Assembly: GCF_018320785.1 (NCBI RefSeq) | Contig: NC_054867.1 | Location: forward strand, 21,641,855-21,705,854 | Length of the DNA: 64,000 bases | Origin: Cheilinus undulatus | Taxonomy: Eukaryota > Chordata > Actinopteri > Labriformes > Labridae | Reading direction: 5' to 3' | Shown: positions 28,576 to 64,000 of the stretch, in pieces | How the letters are laid out: each line of letters starts with the position of its first letter | Numbering within the stretch: the stretch's first letter is position 1 | Translations under genes and position numbers: made by a program | Notes under the pieces: model-generated | Databases searched by the model: none | Told to the model about the DNA's origin: nothing | What the model saw: the letters and a program-made list of their open reading frames with translations, nothing else

Positions 28576-29028
28576 CACTTGAGGACAAAATTAAAATAAT
28601 CCAAGAACTGGAGTGAGAAGAATCATCAAGAAATTCAATGACAGCCACACAGTCCAGAGCAAGACTGGCAGAGGTAGGAAGAGAAAGATTTCAAAGACCC
28701 AGGAAAGAAAACTAGTGAGAGATGTGTCTAAAGACCCCAGAACAACTGCCAAGACTCTAGAAAATGCTTTAGCCAAGTCAGGAACTGAGACACTATTGAC
28801 TATTAGCACCAGGGGGCTAATAATTTTGAGCCTGGTAGTTTTTTGTTTTTTAGTGGAATATTTTCATTTCTGTGTGTAAAGTAAAACAATGTAAGCATCC
28901 AAAATAAAAGTAGGATGTTTGGAAACGCTGTGTTTAAAACTCTCCACTCTTTTTAAAAACACTTGGGAAATATTTGAGAAAAACGAAAATTTTCATGGGG
29001 GCGGGGCTAATAATTTTGTCCTCAAGTG
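28576..29028 (+). mobile_element. Tc1-like element, internally deleted, encoding only a DNA-binding fragment
   Basis: The ends CACTTGAGGACAAAATTAA and AATTTTGTCCTCAAGTG are near-perfect inverted repeats beside TA. An 88-codon plus frame (28613-28879) begins MRRIIKKFNDSHTVQSKTGR, includes GRGRKRKIS, and continues KLVRDVSKDPRTTAKTL. That is part of the paired-like helix-turn-helix region of Tc1 transposases, with the GRPR-like linker between its two halves. The catalytic domain is absent. It lies about 615 bp upstream of the dnai1 start codon. Confidence 0.85.
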
Positions 29029-29467
29029 TAAATTGTTAAAATGAAAAAATAAAAAATAAAGAATGTATCGCCTAAGAGAGAGTGTTTGTTCAAATAACAG
29101 ATAGTTTCATATAACACTTTTAAATTCATTAAAAAAATTACAAGAAATATATTTCAGTGAGGGCTATGGACAGAAAAATGTATGTTTCTGTAGAATTACC
29201 CATTGATGGTGTAAGGATACATTTACCTCGACCTGAACATTATCAGCTAAATTCCAGAGCAGCCTTGGGTCAGCTGCGCATTTAAAACGTAAAATCAATT
29301 AATGTTTGCTTTAGAACGTAAGCCTGTTGTGTTTCCTAGATCTTATAATCAAAGTCCCATTGATTTGAATTAGGGTAACCTATGGTGGCCGATTGACTTC
29401 CGTGTGATGGGAATTATCTTGACTTCATTTGGCTCTTTGTTCTCATTAGCGTGGACCGAGGCAGCTT

Positions 29468-29481
29468 GTTGTCTTGGCAAC
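29468..29481 (+). promoter_or_regulatory. dnai1: X-box (RFX-type binding site) upstream of dnai1
   Basis: GTTGTCTTGGCAAC is an imperfect palindrome that matches the RFX X-box consensus (GTNRCC, 0-3 nt, RGYAAC) at all but one position. It lies 163 nt before the dnai1 ATG. RFX factors drive ciliary genes through such sites. A TATATA stretch follows at 29483-29488. Confidence 0.7.
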
Positions 29482-29643
29482 CTATATACAGCAATGGGCA
29501 GCTGTTGAGGACGGAGCCCGCTGTTGATTTCAACTCTTTCAAAAGTTTATTTTGTATCTTAATTTTTTTTGTCACGTCGTGCGATAATTGTAGACGTCAA
29601 GTAGTACAACTTAACGTCAGGTCTTAAAACCACACTCTTGGAA

Positions 29644-54027
<24,384 letters not shown>

Positions 54028-54085
54028 CACGGCCCTGTGTCTCCCCCCTAAGCACATCAACATGGTACCAACTCATTCATAGAAA

Positions 54086-54091
54086 AATAAA
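54086..54091 (+). terminator. dnai1: dnai1 polyadenylation signal
   Basis: AATAAA lies 59 nt after the dnai1 stop codon. It is the first canonical signal downstream and gives a short 3' UTR. Confidence 0.6.
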
Positions 54092-54099
54092 AATCTTCT

Positions 54100-56800
54100 G
54101 ATTAGGAGCGGTAAAAAACACCAACCACATAACAAATAAGTCATTTGTAAATGTTTATTAAAACATTATCCCTTGTTCTCTCTTAAGCTGTTAATAAATA
54201 ATTCAGATTCTATTAATAATTCATTAACTTATACTGCAGTAGTTGATATATATTAAACAGGCAACACTACAGTTCCATTGACTTGACTGACCTTTTCTGC
54301 AGAGATTTTTTAAACCACCTCCAAACATACTGTACAAGTTGACTAAGCTAAAAAGTGAAGGGGAAGAGTAACTGCTAGTGAACAGAGACATAAATAAGCG
54401 TAATAGATGGAGCTTTTATGGACCACATCCAGACAACTTATCTTGGCTGGCACACGCTGATCTGGGCAGCCATCCAGGGATGATGTTAGAGCCTTTTAAT
54501 ATCCCATCTAGGGGGGAGAACTTTGCTTTTGAGATGAGGCGGTGTCCATCTTTATTTTGCATTTTTCTAAGCCCCTTTGTCTAATGAACTTGTCCTTCAG
54601 TAAAAACACCACCCCGAGCTTTGATGCTCTGCTGGAATCAAACACTGCCACAGTGTTTGAAGCTATCTTTCTTCCTCTTTATCACATGCAGCGTTCTCCT
54701 GAAGTGTGGTTTCATCTTCACAAGAGAGGGATGCTCTATCACCTAATTTTAACAGATAATTGGTAACTAAGGACTTTGCAGTGCAATGGGAATAAAGTTA
54801 CTCCTTTACAGTTGGTAGGAAGCATGCTGCAAGTAAAAGACCTGTTTTTATAACAGTTTTGTTCTGTTAATGTTGCATCTTCACAATGTTGAAGCTGCAT
54901 GGGTCACATTTGGGTTGATCAGGAAGTAGTTTTATGTTAGAAAGAGAGTCACACTTTCAGTATGATTTACATAATAGTAAATGTAAACAATAAATGTATC
55001 CTTAATGTGTAAAAGGTTTTCCCTGTCTTTAATATAAATTTTAAATTGGCGACGTGTCTGTCCGTGTCTGCTTGTCCGTGTCAATTTGCACACAAAACTG
55101 TTGCTCCAATTGTCCTTGGTAATGCTCTGAAGACTTCATGAGTGTACTGGTTCAACTAGAACCATGAAAAAATCATAAATATGTACAGATTTTCAATAAA
55201 ACCCCCAAATATGTGCCGAGTCATCATGGGCTTCTCCTGCATGCCAGAGTTGAATGTTCCATTTGCTAAAAGCTCGTAAGAGTAAGTGACAGAGCTGGTG
55301 TTTTGTCACCTATCGAGATGTGCCATTTCGCCTTTGTGCACATTGGGTAAATAGTTAGGGTTAGGGTGACGGTTAGAGATAGACTCTGCTATCATTTAGC
55401 TGCAATGGCAATTTTTGACAAAGTAGCAGAAATCGTCAGAACATCAGAAAACAACTGGACTTTGTTGAAACACACTCACAAGGGAACGTGTTTGGATAAG
55501 ATTAAGCTTCTGCTCCACAATCCCTGATCAGAGTAAGCTCTCTCCCTGCACTTGTCCCTGCTCATTTTAAAACAAAACAATACAGGAGATGTGTCACACA
55601 TTGGTGTTCGAATAATTTGCTGAGAAATCACGGTTTGAATGCGATTTGTCAGCTGTAGTCACCGGTGTAGGGTAAACATGTCTGTATATGGGTCTGTCTC
55701 TGCGTAGCCAGCATTACATGGCATGTGGGGTGTATGATGCTTTATTAAAGCTCCACAAAAAACGTGTGTGCACTAAAGATTTGTAAATAAGTTAAAAGGC
55801 ATGGCTTTAATGATCCCCTTGTTTTGTTGTTGGCCTATAACTGCAGATACACACCAGCATGCAGAGACACTAAGCCATTATGCAGTCATTTGGTGAAAAT
55901 ACACCCGTTTCCATAAGAATTGCTCTTATTGCATTGAGCATCTAATGATGAAGATGGTAGGTCAGGAAACAATTTCACCTCATAAGGACTCTAAGAAAAA
56001 TAATGTGTAAATAAAGTTGGTACATATCACTTTGACATTGCTATTACTAAGCCACAACCAGGAGTTAAATCAGTCTGAGACTCTCAGCTGTTTTTTATCC
56101 ATGTGTGGCACCTTTAAGCATGACAAGGACGTGGGTTTTTTTCTTATGGGTTCCTTCATATAGAGAGGAAACTCAATAATATCAATAATGGCTTTTATTA
56201 AACGCATTTTCACATTGAGCAGGCAGTAGTGGTTAGAAATCCAGCGGGACCTGTGGGGGTGGAATTAAGATAAGTGTCCCATGCAGGGCTCTAGCTTCTT
56301 TAACCAAACAAAATGAGTTTATAAAAGCAACATTTCCAACTTTTTTCTATGCTAGAATTTATTTAAAGCCACTATAACACCTGTAATAAAATAATAAGAT
56401 CTCAGTTTCTTGTAAATCATTATGATTTTTTGGAGGGTGGAAAGACTTAAAAACATTTTTTCAATGTTAAGAAAAAAAATTGACTTACTCAATGTAAATT
56501 GGAACAGTGTTTTGTACTGTGTGTAAGATAATCTTTTTCTATTTTCCCATCCCAAATTACAGCTATGGGTTTTTTTGTTGTTGCTGGAGAGAAGATTTTG
56601 CTGTGTGCATTGTGTTTTGAGAAAGCATTACTGGTGCATTTAGTTACCCTAACATTTAAAAATATATGTCACATAATGACACATTGTAATTTCACCATAA
56701 TGTAGCTTTAACATCCCAATATTTTTAAACATCTATCCTTCTTTACTTGGCTATTCAGAAAACTGCTTAAAGCCTAGAGAGGATTAAAATGTTTAATATA
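54100..56800. other. Intergenic sequence between dnai1 and enho
   Basis: The two genes converge here. I see no exon, RNA gene or complete mobile element. Minus-strand AATAAA signals at 56358-56363 and 56194-56199 could serve enho if its 3' UTR is long. Confidence 0.4.
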
Positions 56801-56808
56801 CACCATAA

Positions 56809-56814
56809 TTTATT
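56809..56814 (-). terminator. enho: Candidate enho polyadenylation signal
   Basis: Minus-strand AATAAA about 750 nt past the enho stop. It would give a 3' UTR of ordinary length; not proven. Confidence 0.35.
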
Positions 56815-57566
56815 TTGACTCTACATCATGCCTTGTTGAGTCTGAAGTTGCAACACATGTATACAGGATAAATGCTCGAGTATTGATAATTCTTGTCTGT
56901 ATGTTGAGTGAACATGGTAAGCTTTCTGTCTGTATTCTGTGAGATAAATCCCTTTGCATGTGAGTGTCCTGTGATTCAGTGCAGAGCGAGTGGGCAATCA
57001 CTGACGGCCACAAGCAGATGTCGGCGTGAGGGTCGTGTTGAAGAGGACACAAATCTGAACTAAGCCTCTCTAGTCCTTATGTAACACCCTCAGAAAGAGC
57101 TGTGCCTCACACATCACTGGTGTTTATGAGTGACAATGACACACACTCTACAGCCTCTGTTTTCAGCAACAGTCTGGTTTTCCCTTTTTTCAGGTGAGAG
57201 TCTGAAAAAAAGGGGATATTTTTAGAAACCTTCGACAACAGACCAGCCGCTCTTTGTGTGCTGAACATTTCATTCCCTCACTCTTTGTGTATACTGCATC
57301 CATCCTTGAGGCCATGTCCCTTTTTTTCATCATTCTTTCAATTTGGGAAACCAAGGATGAAATCTGACAAGTGACAGCTGTTTAAAAATAGTTCCCTTAT
57401 TTGCTATTTTTATGAGACGCTGCCATGCCTGCCATCAGATCAGCAGCTGACTTTAGAAGCAATAAAGAATGAGCCTGATTATTGCTTGCCATCGGTCCCT
57501 GTGCTTCATCAGTCCCCTGTGGAGGAGTGTACATGGAGTTGCTACATTTGACTCATCCTTCTGCAG

Positions 57567-57779
57567 TCAGGAGGTTAACAGGTACTTGTGCTCGTTCATG
57601 TGCTGGGTTCCTGCTTCACTAGAAGCCAGCACGGGCTGCCTCTCCAGGCTGGAGGGGACCCTGCAGGCTCGGAAGAGGATCAGACAGAGAAGAAGGAGGA
57701 GAATGGCAACAAATGTGTTGCAAGTGATGGCCACCAGTGCAGCTGTGGAGAGTCCTGTCGTGTTTCCTGCAGATTCCAT
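57567..57779 (-). CDS. enho: enho, adropin (energy homeostasis associated), 70 aa
   Basis: A single uninterrupted frame begins MESAGNTTGLSTAALVAITC. A strongly hydrophobic segment (about residues 13-37, with AILLLLLCLILFRAC) follows, then a polar tail ending HKYLLTS. Human adropin is 76 aa with the same plan: ALIAIVCN, LLLLLWVILCWAC, and a C-terminus ending YLLQP (from memory). Adropin is a short signal-anchored or secreted peptide tied to metabolic and endothelial regulation; whether it is released or stays membrane-bound is debated. Its place beside dnai1 on the opposite strand is the same as in human. The fish N-terminus is a few residues longer and carries an NTT that could be glycosylated. 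An AG acceptor about 12 nt before the ATG (TGCAG) suggests the coding exon follows a noncoding first exon. Confidence 0.9.
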   Translation of the reverse strand: MESAGNTTGLSTAALVAITCNTFVAILLLLLCLILFRACRVPSSLERQPVLASSEAGTQHMNEHKYLLTS

Positions 57780-57829
57780 AATGAAGACTGGACTGCAGTG
57801 TCCAGGGTTGATTAACCTAAAAGCTTAAG

Positions 57830-60055
57830 TTGGTTGATGATTGCCATCGTTCAGGTAATGAGCTGGACTGATGAGCTGCACCATCAGCAACCTGATTTTT
57901 ATGTTGAAGCTTGAATCCATGTGATTATGTCCACTCTGTCTAAAATGTATTCCACTGATTGAGTTTCCATTGTGACCATAAAAGAGAAGAGCTTCTTGTC
58001 ACATTGCACTTTGTGTTTGCTGAATATTCAGATGAGACAACAACAGAAAAGTTTCTGCACCTCCCACTGCACAGACGAACCTTTCCACCGTAAGGTTCTG
58101 TTCTTCTTTTTAGAACTTTATTATACAGATTAGTCTTGCCGTTTCTGCTGTAATGTTGATTTCAGCATAGTCTGCAGGAACAAACACCAGCCTACGTTTC
58201 CAGTAAATACCTATCAGTGTCTGCAAGAAAGAAACAAAGAGAACAATTAGAAATAAAATCACAGCATGAGATAGGACAAAAGAGCAAACTTTGCATCACA
58301 ACACTTTTTGTCACATAAATTATCCACAGCACTGAGCTGAAATGTCATGTCAGCATTCAGTTTGTTGTTTTAGAATTTTTTTTATTATTCCACCAGAAGA
58401 AAACCTTGTTGAGATTAAAAATCTCTTTTTCAAGAGTGTCCTGGCTGAAACAAGCAGCAGCAGCAGTTAACAGCATTTCAGACAAACAAACTAGTTATAC
58501 ACAGTAAACATAAGACAAGATACATAATCAGAACACATTGAGAGACTCAAGATAGGAAATGAAAACAGCAAATATTTGACAGAAATCAACCGTATTTATA
58601 AATGAATCACACAGAAGCATCTGTAGCCAGATGTGTCTGCTTCAAAGTCAGTAAACTTCTTCCTGTAAGGTCCAATAAGAGCAGATCATTAAGTTTCAAG
58701 TCTCTTGGCAGTTTGTTCCAAGCAGAGGAGCAGCAAATTTAGACACTTTTTTTTTCTAAATTGAGGTTTAACCTTTGCAACACACAATAAGAAAAGATCC
58801 TGAGAGCAAAGATTAAAAGCTTCTGTGCTCTTTTCGATGATGAAGGTCAGACAGTATGAAGGAAGTAGCCACAGACTAGCCTTATATAGAAGAGAATGTC
58901 AGTGTTGACAAAGAAGACCATCCATGTATAAATCATCTCCATATTCCAACAGAGACACAAAAGTGGCAGCAACCGGTCTCTTTCTGAACTCAAAAGATAG
59001 GAAGTTTTATAGTAGTTAATGTAATCCATTCCTCTCATTCTGAAAAGTGTGATTGGGAACAGTTTTATTTTTCAGCATGACAAATATCCAAGCTCACCTC
59101 TACTGCAGTGAAATCCTTTTGGAAATTGAAAAAACAGCTGATAACACACTGACAGTTATGGATAGCCTCCACAGAGTCTGAGTATTATACAAACAGTACG
59201 TGATCACCTGAAAGAAACAAAATACTTCAAACAGCCTTTAAACCTTTTTTTTTCCCTACCGTGCTCTTCTGATTGAATCTTTTCTGAATAATTAATATGG
59301 ATGGTTGTTAAAACTTTGCTAAAACATTAAAGCTAGAGGTGGCCTACAACTTCTGCACAGTACTGAAAATTCACATAAAAGCACCATCATCACTTGAAAT
59401 GGCAGCATCCTAACTAGAGTGACCGTGCTCATTACTTTTGGTTTTATTTTTCCAATGGAAGTGGTCACAAAAATTAAAAAGACACTGTTTTTGATTCTTA
59501 CTTTAATAATGAGTTGTTTTCTCTCACTTGAGCACTAATCAGTAGGTGACATTTTTGGGTTGCAAGGCTTGATTAACAATTGCTCTGCTTTCATTATCTA
59601 CCTTGGGGCCCTGAAAGTCCCTGATGTACTGCTTTTTTGGTAATTAGTTTGACTGTCAGTAAGTTATGGAATGTTTTCCACTAAAGCACCAATACAAGTT
59701 CGTACTTATTAGCTTAAGATTACCAATACTTTTGGTTTAAACGATTTTACAGACTGTGGCATCAGTTAAGAATCGATCTGGCTGGGGTGTATTGGTTGTA
59801 CAGGAATTAAGGGATCACTAAAATAGGGTGGGAACTTGGAGAGACAGTAGAAAAATCTACAGTTGTGCAGAAGTTTTAGGCATGTAGGGCCAGTCAAGTT
59901 TGACACACATGTGGCCAGGCTCGACAGCATCTCTTTTGTCCAGGCCTTTTCACCCCTGGTAATATGCCTGGAGACTGCTAGTGGTTTTTGGGCCTATGGG
60001 ACATCCATGCTATCACCAGAGGCTTGTGGTACCCCTACTGCCTGCCCGGACCATT
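57830..60055. other. Sequence upstream of enho
   Basis: Should include the enho promoter and any 5' noncoding exon, but no CpG island or clear TATA box marks them. A minus-strand acceptor-like site at 58221-58223 precedes a short open stretch (see findings). The part from about 58395 to 59030 looks like an old dispersed repeat, listed separately. Confidence 0.35.
58395..59030. repeat. Degenerate dispersed fish repeat
   Basis: GAGATTAAAAATCTCTTTTTC, AGTTTGTTCCAAGC and TATGAAGGAAGTAGCC, in this order, recall a multicopy sequence common in teleost genomes. I cannot name the family and the limits are approximate. Confidence 0.35.
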
Positions 60056-60063
60056 CCCTAGGT

Positions 60064-60959
60064 CAGAGGTTCTCAACATTTTCAGCTGGCAACCCCCAAA
60101 ATAAAGGTGCCGGTGATGGGGGACCCCAACCGCACCTGAAGATGGCTGAATACAGCTATGCACATTTAATAGCTGTGATATTTTATATTTAACCTGAATA
60201 ATAACCACAAACAAATTTAAATTCATTTGTGTAGTAAGTAGCCCTCTTAAAAATCTTTATCCTTTTGTTAAAAACAGAATTAAAATATGTAAAAAATGGC
60301 TAAAATTGGTTAATAATGGCAAAAAATGGTGGGAAAGGTAGTTAAATAAGATTTTAAAAGTAGAAGAAATGGGTTAGAAGTGCCAAAAATTAGATAAAAA
60401 TGGCTAAAATGGGCTAAATGGCAAAAAGGGGCATATTAAGTGGTAAAAGGGGATTCAAAAGTGGCTGAAATGGCGTTAAAGTGGCAAACATAGGTGGAAA
60501 TTTGGTGAAATAGGATTAAAATTGATGTAAACTGGAAAAAAGGGTTAGCTGAGGCGGAAATAGTCAGAAAGTGGCAAAAATTGGCATGTCAAATTATGAA
60601 ATGTGGCATAAAAAGTGGTAAAGAGGGGTTAATAAAGGCAATAATGTGTCAACAGAGCCAACAATAGGCAGAGAGTGGCATGATTTGGTTTAGAAGTGGC
60701 AAAAAGAGGCAGAAAAAAAGTGGTGGAAAGGGTTTAAAATTGACCAAAAAAAAATGGGTTTTAAGTTGCAAAAATGTGTTAAAAATGGCAAAATTAGTGG
60801 GAGGAAAAGTGATAAAATGGGTTAAAATTAGGCAAAATTGGTGTAAAGTGGCAACAGTGTAATTCAAAAATGTTCTAATTTTTTTAAGGCATCTGGAGAC
60901 CCCCTCTCAGTGTTTTGCGACCCCCAAGTGGGTCCCTACCCCAACGTTGAGAACCCCTG
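60064..60959. mobile_element. hAT-like nonautonomous element with GGCAAAAATGGC-type tandem interior
   Basis: CAGAGGTTCTCAACATTTTC at the left and AACGTTGAGAACCCCTG at the right are inverted copies. The 8-bp flanks CCCTAGGT (60056-60063) and CCTTAGGC (60960-60967) agree at 6 of 8. From about 60290 to 60860 the plus strand is nearly free of C and made of loosely repeated AAAATGGCTAAAATGGG and AAGTGGCAAAAA units. Short open frames inside follow from that composition. Confidence 0.8.
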
Positions 60960-60967
60960 CCTTAGGC

Positions 60968-62660
60968 CATGATTACTCCCTACATCCACCCCTCTTAAGT
61001 AAAGGTGGGGTTTTTTTTCTATCTTATTTGCCACCCAGAGCTTGGATGTCCTTACAGAGGTTGTCTCAATCCTCCTTCCCGCCCGATAGGCTCACATCTT
61101 GTCACATCTACATCTTACTGCAACCTCAATTTTTGGCCCAACATACCTAAAACATATGCACAGTACTGCATCTGGTCATGATGGTAGGACTCCATGAGTA
61201 AATGTTGTTGCGTATGAAAGCTTGACCATCCAGTAGTACAGCCATCTGAAGTCATAAATCCACTGTGGCTGCCTTTGATAAATTTCATACAGTACATGCA
61301 CCATAAGGCTCAAACACATGGTGTTCACAGTCTGTTTTTTCCTCACACATACATTGCTGTCTGTCACACCAGAATGTATTTTCCTCTTAAAACTGCTGAT
61401 CCTGACTCGATTCCATTACCACAACTGTCAGCACACAATGCTTTAAAAGTGAACCTATCACTGTTACTCATCCAAAACCAATTCCTTATGCATTGATAAG
61501 GGAGGAAAATGCATTCCTGTAAATTGCATCCCATTTCCACCTGCATCACTGGTGCATCAAAAGCCTTCCTGTACACCCACACATGGCATGCCTTTTGTCC
61601 CACATACACTATCCCACTCTTCCTCACAGGTCTACACACTCCATGTGCTCATCCTTCTTCATAACACTTCAAATTAACATCTGTAGTAGAGATGGCCTGT
61701 ATGCTAATATGGATGCACAATATCAGGAACCAGATTTAAAATTCACTCCCATTATTTTCCCATTTGTTGAATTAGCATATCCATAAATTTACATTGAAAT
61801 AACTCTCGAGGTAAGCAGTACAACAATGAACTTGCACTATGAAGATTGAATAGTATTTACCGAGGGAGCACTCATTGAATCACATTTTTTTGTGTTTAAA
61901 ACAACAGTAATAACACTTGCCAAGCTGAAATATTAGTGACTGAATTCAGAAAATTGTCTAAATTTTAGGAATATGATTAAAGAAAAGCTCAGGGTGGAGT
62001 CTTTCTTTAATCAGATTCACCATAGACTTCTTTATGCTATAAAGACACTAGCTAGGACAGGAAACAGTCAGTCACACTCACATTGTTTTAGTTTGCAACC
62101 AATATTTATACTAACAAGGCTGAGATGCACGTTTAAGATGTTTGCGTGCGTCTTCTGCTGTAGTTGGCCCATCAGTGTCATATTATAGTTTATAGTCAAA
62201 TGAGAGGTTTTTCTTGATCCAGTGATTTCAACTGTTGTCCTATGTGGTATTTTGCTCTCGTGTTTTACATAAACTCCCAACAGTCTGTGCAAATGATGTC
62301 TGTGACTGTAGGTAAATATTGTGTTTGAATGAACTCAAACATGCCCTTGGGTCTCTAAACCACTGTGATTTTCCATTTTTTGCCATATTTGCCTTATGTG
62401 TTGCTGTATTTTAAAATCTCTGTTGCTACTTAACTCGTATAAAAATTCAGATGCTGTCTATTTCAGAACAGAAGATTAGATTTTTTTTAAATTCAATTTA
62501 AGCTTAAAGTCTGCCAGTTAAATCCATTAATTAACCACATGGCAAAAACTACAGGCACAGTAATATTTCATAAATTTAAAAAAAAGAAAAAGGTCAGAGG
62601 TCTAATCTAGGATTAATTTATATGTAGACTCGTTTTAGGAGTAGTTAAATGAATGGTGGC
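60968..62660. other. Intergenic sequence, nothing recognised
   Basis: Short open frames on both strands between 60947 and 62292 overlap one another and show no protein-like pattern. I see no RNA gene or complete repeat. Confidence 0.4.
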
Positions 62661-62664
62661 TAAC

Positions 62665-62945
62665 TTAAACTTCATTAGCTTTAGCTAAAGCAATGTAACT
62701 ATGTAATTAATGTAACTAAGCCAATGTAGGCCATGTAAGTTTGCATTAGCAACTTCAGCTTTAGAAAAGTTATGTTGCTCAGTAGATAGCACAGCTATGT
62801 AGCTTATGTAGCTGCTTTGAGAACTTAGTTTTAGCAACATAGCTGTATTAGAAATGTAGCTACATTAGCTACTTAGCTTTGTTAGCGTTAAACGTAGCTG
62901 TGTTATCTATGTAGCCTGCACAGCTAACAGCTCTACTTTAGCTAC
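62665..62945. repeat. AGCTA-rich degenerate repeat, cluster 3
   Basis: Dense TAGCTTTAGCTAAAGC, TATGTAGCTTATGTAGC and AATGTAGCTACATTAGC motifs, as at 0.4 kb and 15.9 kb. Several units are short palindromes. Confidence 0.6.
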
Positions 62946-64000
62946 GCTTGCTGCTTTTTCCTGTACGCAGACTGTTCATCATGTTCGAGTTGGATTTCAT
63001 TGACCAATGAAATGCAAGTAACGCTTTATTGTTGTTGTTGTTGTGTTTAAGTAACACTGCTACATGCCTCCTCCTCTTAGTATTTGTACTAAGTATTTGT
63101 AGTATTTGATCTTGCCATATTAGCATGTTAGCTAGGCTGAAAATTGAAAACGTTCATTAAACCATGATGAAGATGTCCCAGTAGTTGATTGAGGACTGAA
63201 AAGAGAAAGATGCTGGACACTGATGGAAAAACTGGATGAGACTGGGGTTGGATGCTGGACTGTGCACGATGTTCTCAAGGGAGTTAGCATATGACATACC
63301 ACAAGCAGTAAGACCATGCTCTCTTCTGGACTAAAAAAAGCTGTTGTCCGCGCACTTAAACATTCAGGTACATTATCAGGGGCGATAGTTGCAGCCGCCT
63401 CTGTGTCATATAAATTAGTCACAGTAGCAAGCAGTAAGATAAGGGCGATAAGGGCCTATTATTGCTGAAAACAGTGATGTTTGTTAAAGACAGAATTAGA
63501 TGATTTAGACACGTCATTGTGACAAAAACTGCAGGCTCAGGGCGGCCTTTTTCAGATCTTTGAATGTGTGTTAGGCCTGTGGTGACTCAGACACACGAGA
63601 CAGCGGTCAAGCTGCAGATGATTCAATAATTTTCACAGATGGACCCGGAAATTAAACAGAGCAGCTCAAAGTCATGGTTATGTGTACAGTTTCTGAGTGA
63701 CCGCACTCCTGCTGATGTAGAACTGCGGCGTGTATCTTTCTGTCATGGTCAGGTCTTTGAGAGGCTTCAGAGCGCCACAGCATTATAGAATTCTACATTT
63801 TGATGATAAACTGATGAAATTAAAGTTAAAACTGTTACTGCCACAAACAGTGGCTGAGGCAGAGAGAGACAAGAGTAAGAGTTCACAGTAATACAGCCAA
63901 GTTATGTAGTAAAGTTTTACCTGTGTAGACATGTACTATTTAAATAAAATAATGTTACTTACTGTCAAAATGAGTTATTTTCCAGTGTTTATATACTTGG
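62946..64000. other. Right edge of window, nothing recognised
   Basis: The 96-codon minus frame at 63132-63422 has no sequence I recognise and no nearby splice or promoter context. In human the next gene after ENHO is CNTFR; none of its coding exons is seen here. Confidence 0.35.

Noticed and set aside
57469..57828. 119-codon open frame on the plus strand over enho
   Set aside because: It lies antisense to the adropin frame, which has a clear family match; the plus frame has none.
63132..63422. 96-codon open frame on the minus strand near the right edge
   Set aside because: There is no recognisable domain, splice site or promoter; it is within the range of chance frames for this much sequence.

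Overview
The window reads as nuclear DNA of a ray-finned (teleost) fish. It is AT-rich, has intron-split vertebrate genes, and is dense in Tc1/mariner and hAT-type elements of kinds common in fish. Coding exons were found by conceptual splicing: GT/AG sites, matching phases, and homology recognised from memory. No database search was run.

Layout, left to right. (1) At 1947-2091 (minus) lies one coding exon with a signal-peptide-like start followed by a nicalin-family (NCLN) N-terminal motif; the rest of that gene is beyond the left edge. (2) fam219a occupies 8756-25902 (minus). All six coding exons join in frame to a 181-residue protein with tandem start codons, and a CpG-rich promoter with ETS and CCAAT motifs lies near 25.95-26.13 kb. 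(3) dnai1, the axonemal outer-arm dynein intermediate chain 1, occupies 29644-54027 (plus). Twenty coding exons join with consistent phases to 693 codons and a stop. A near-consensus RFX X-box sits about 165 bp upstream of the ATG. (4) enho (adropin) is a 70-codon open frame at 57567-57779 (minus). Order and orientation fam219a(-) / dnai1(+) / enho(-) match human 9p13.3 as I recall it; the nicalin-like neighbour does not.

The three complete genes have unrelated roles: a small conserved soluble protein of unknown function, a motile-cilium dynein subunit, and a short membrane or secreted peptide. The block is therefore conserved synteny rather than a pathway cluster.

Between and inside the genes are at least four copies of one Tc1-like family (3.0, 13.6, 35.9 and 43.0 kb), plus part of a fifth near 18 kb. 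Members of other Tc1-like families are at 28.6, 31.5, 41.3, 45.5 and 48 kb. hAT-type elements with recognisable 8-bp duplications are at 11.3, 22.7 and 60.1 kb, and a TTAA-flanked MITE is at 21.1 kb. There is also an approximately 835-bp palindromic element at 26.3 kb, a 200-bp near-perfect palindrome at 7.0 kb with hammerhead-like core motifs, and three clusters of an AGCTA-rich repeat.

The most interesting leads are the 7.0-kb palindrome, the dnai1 X-box, the inverted Tc1 pair flanking dnai1 exons 17-18, and the synteny change at the left edge. I found no clear evidence of a wholly new multi-gene system.
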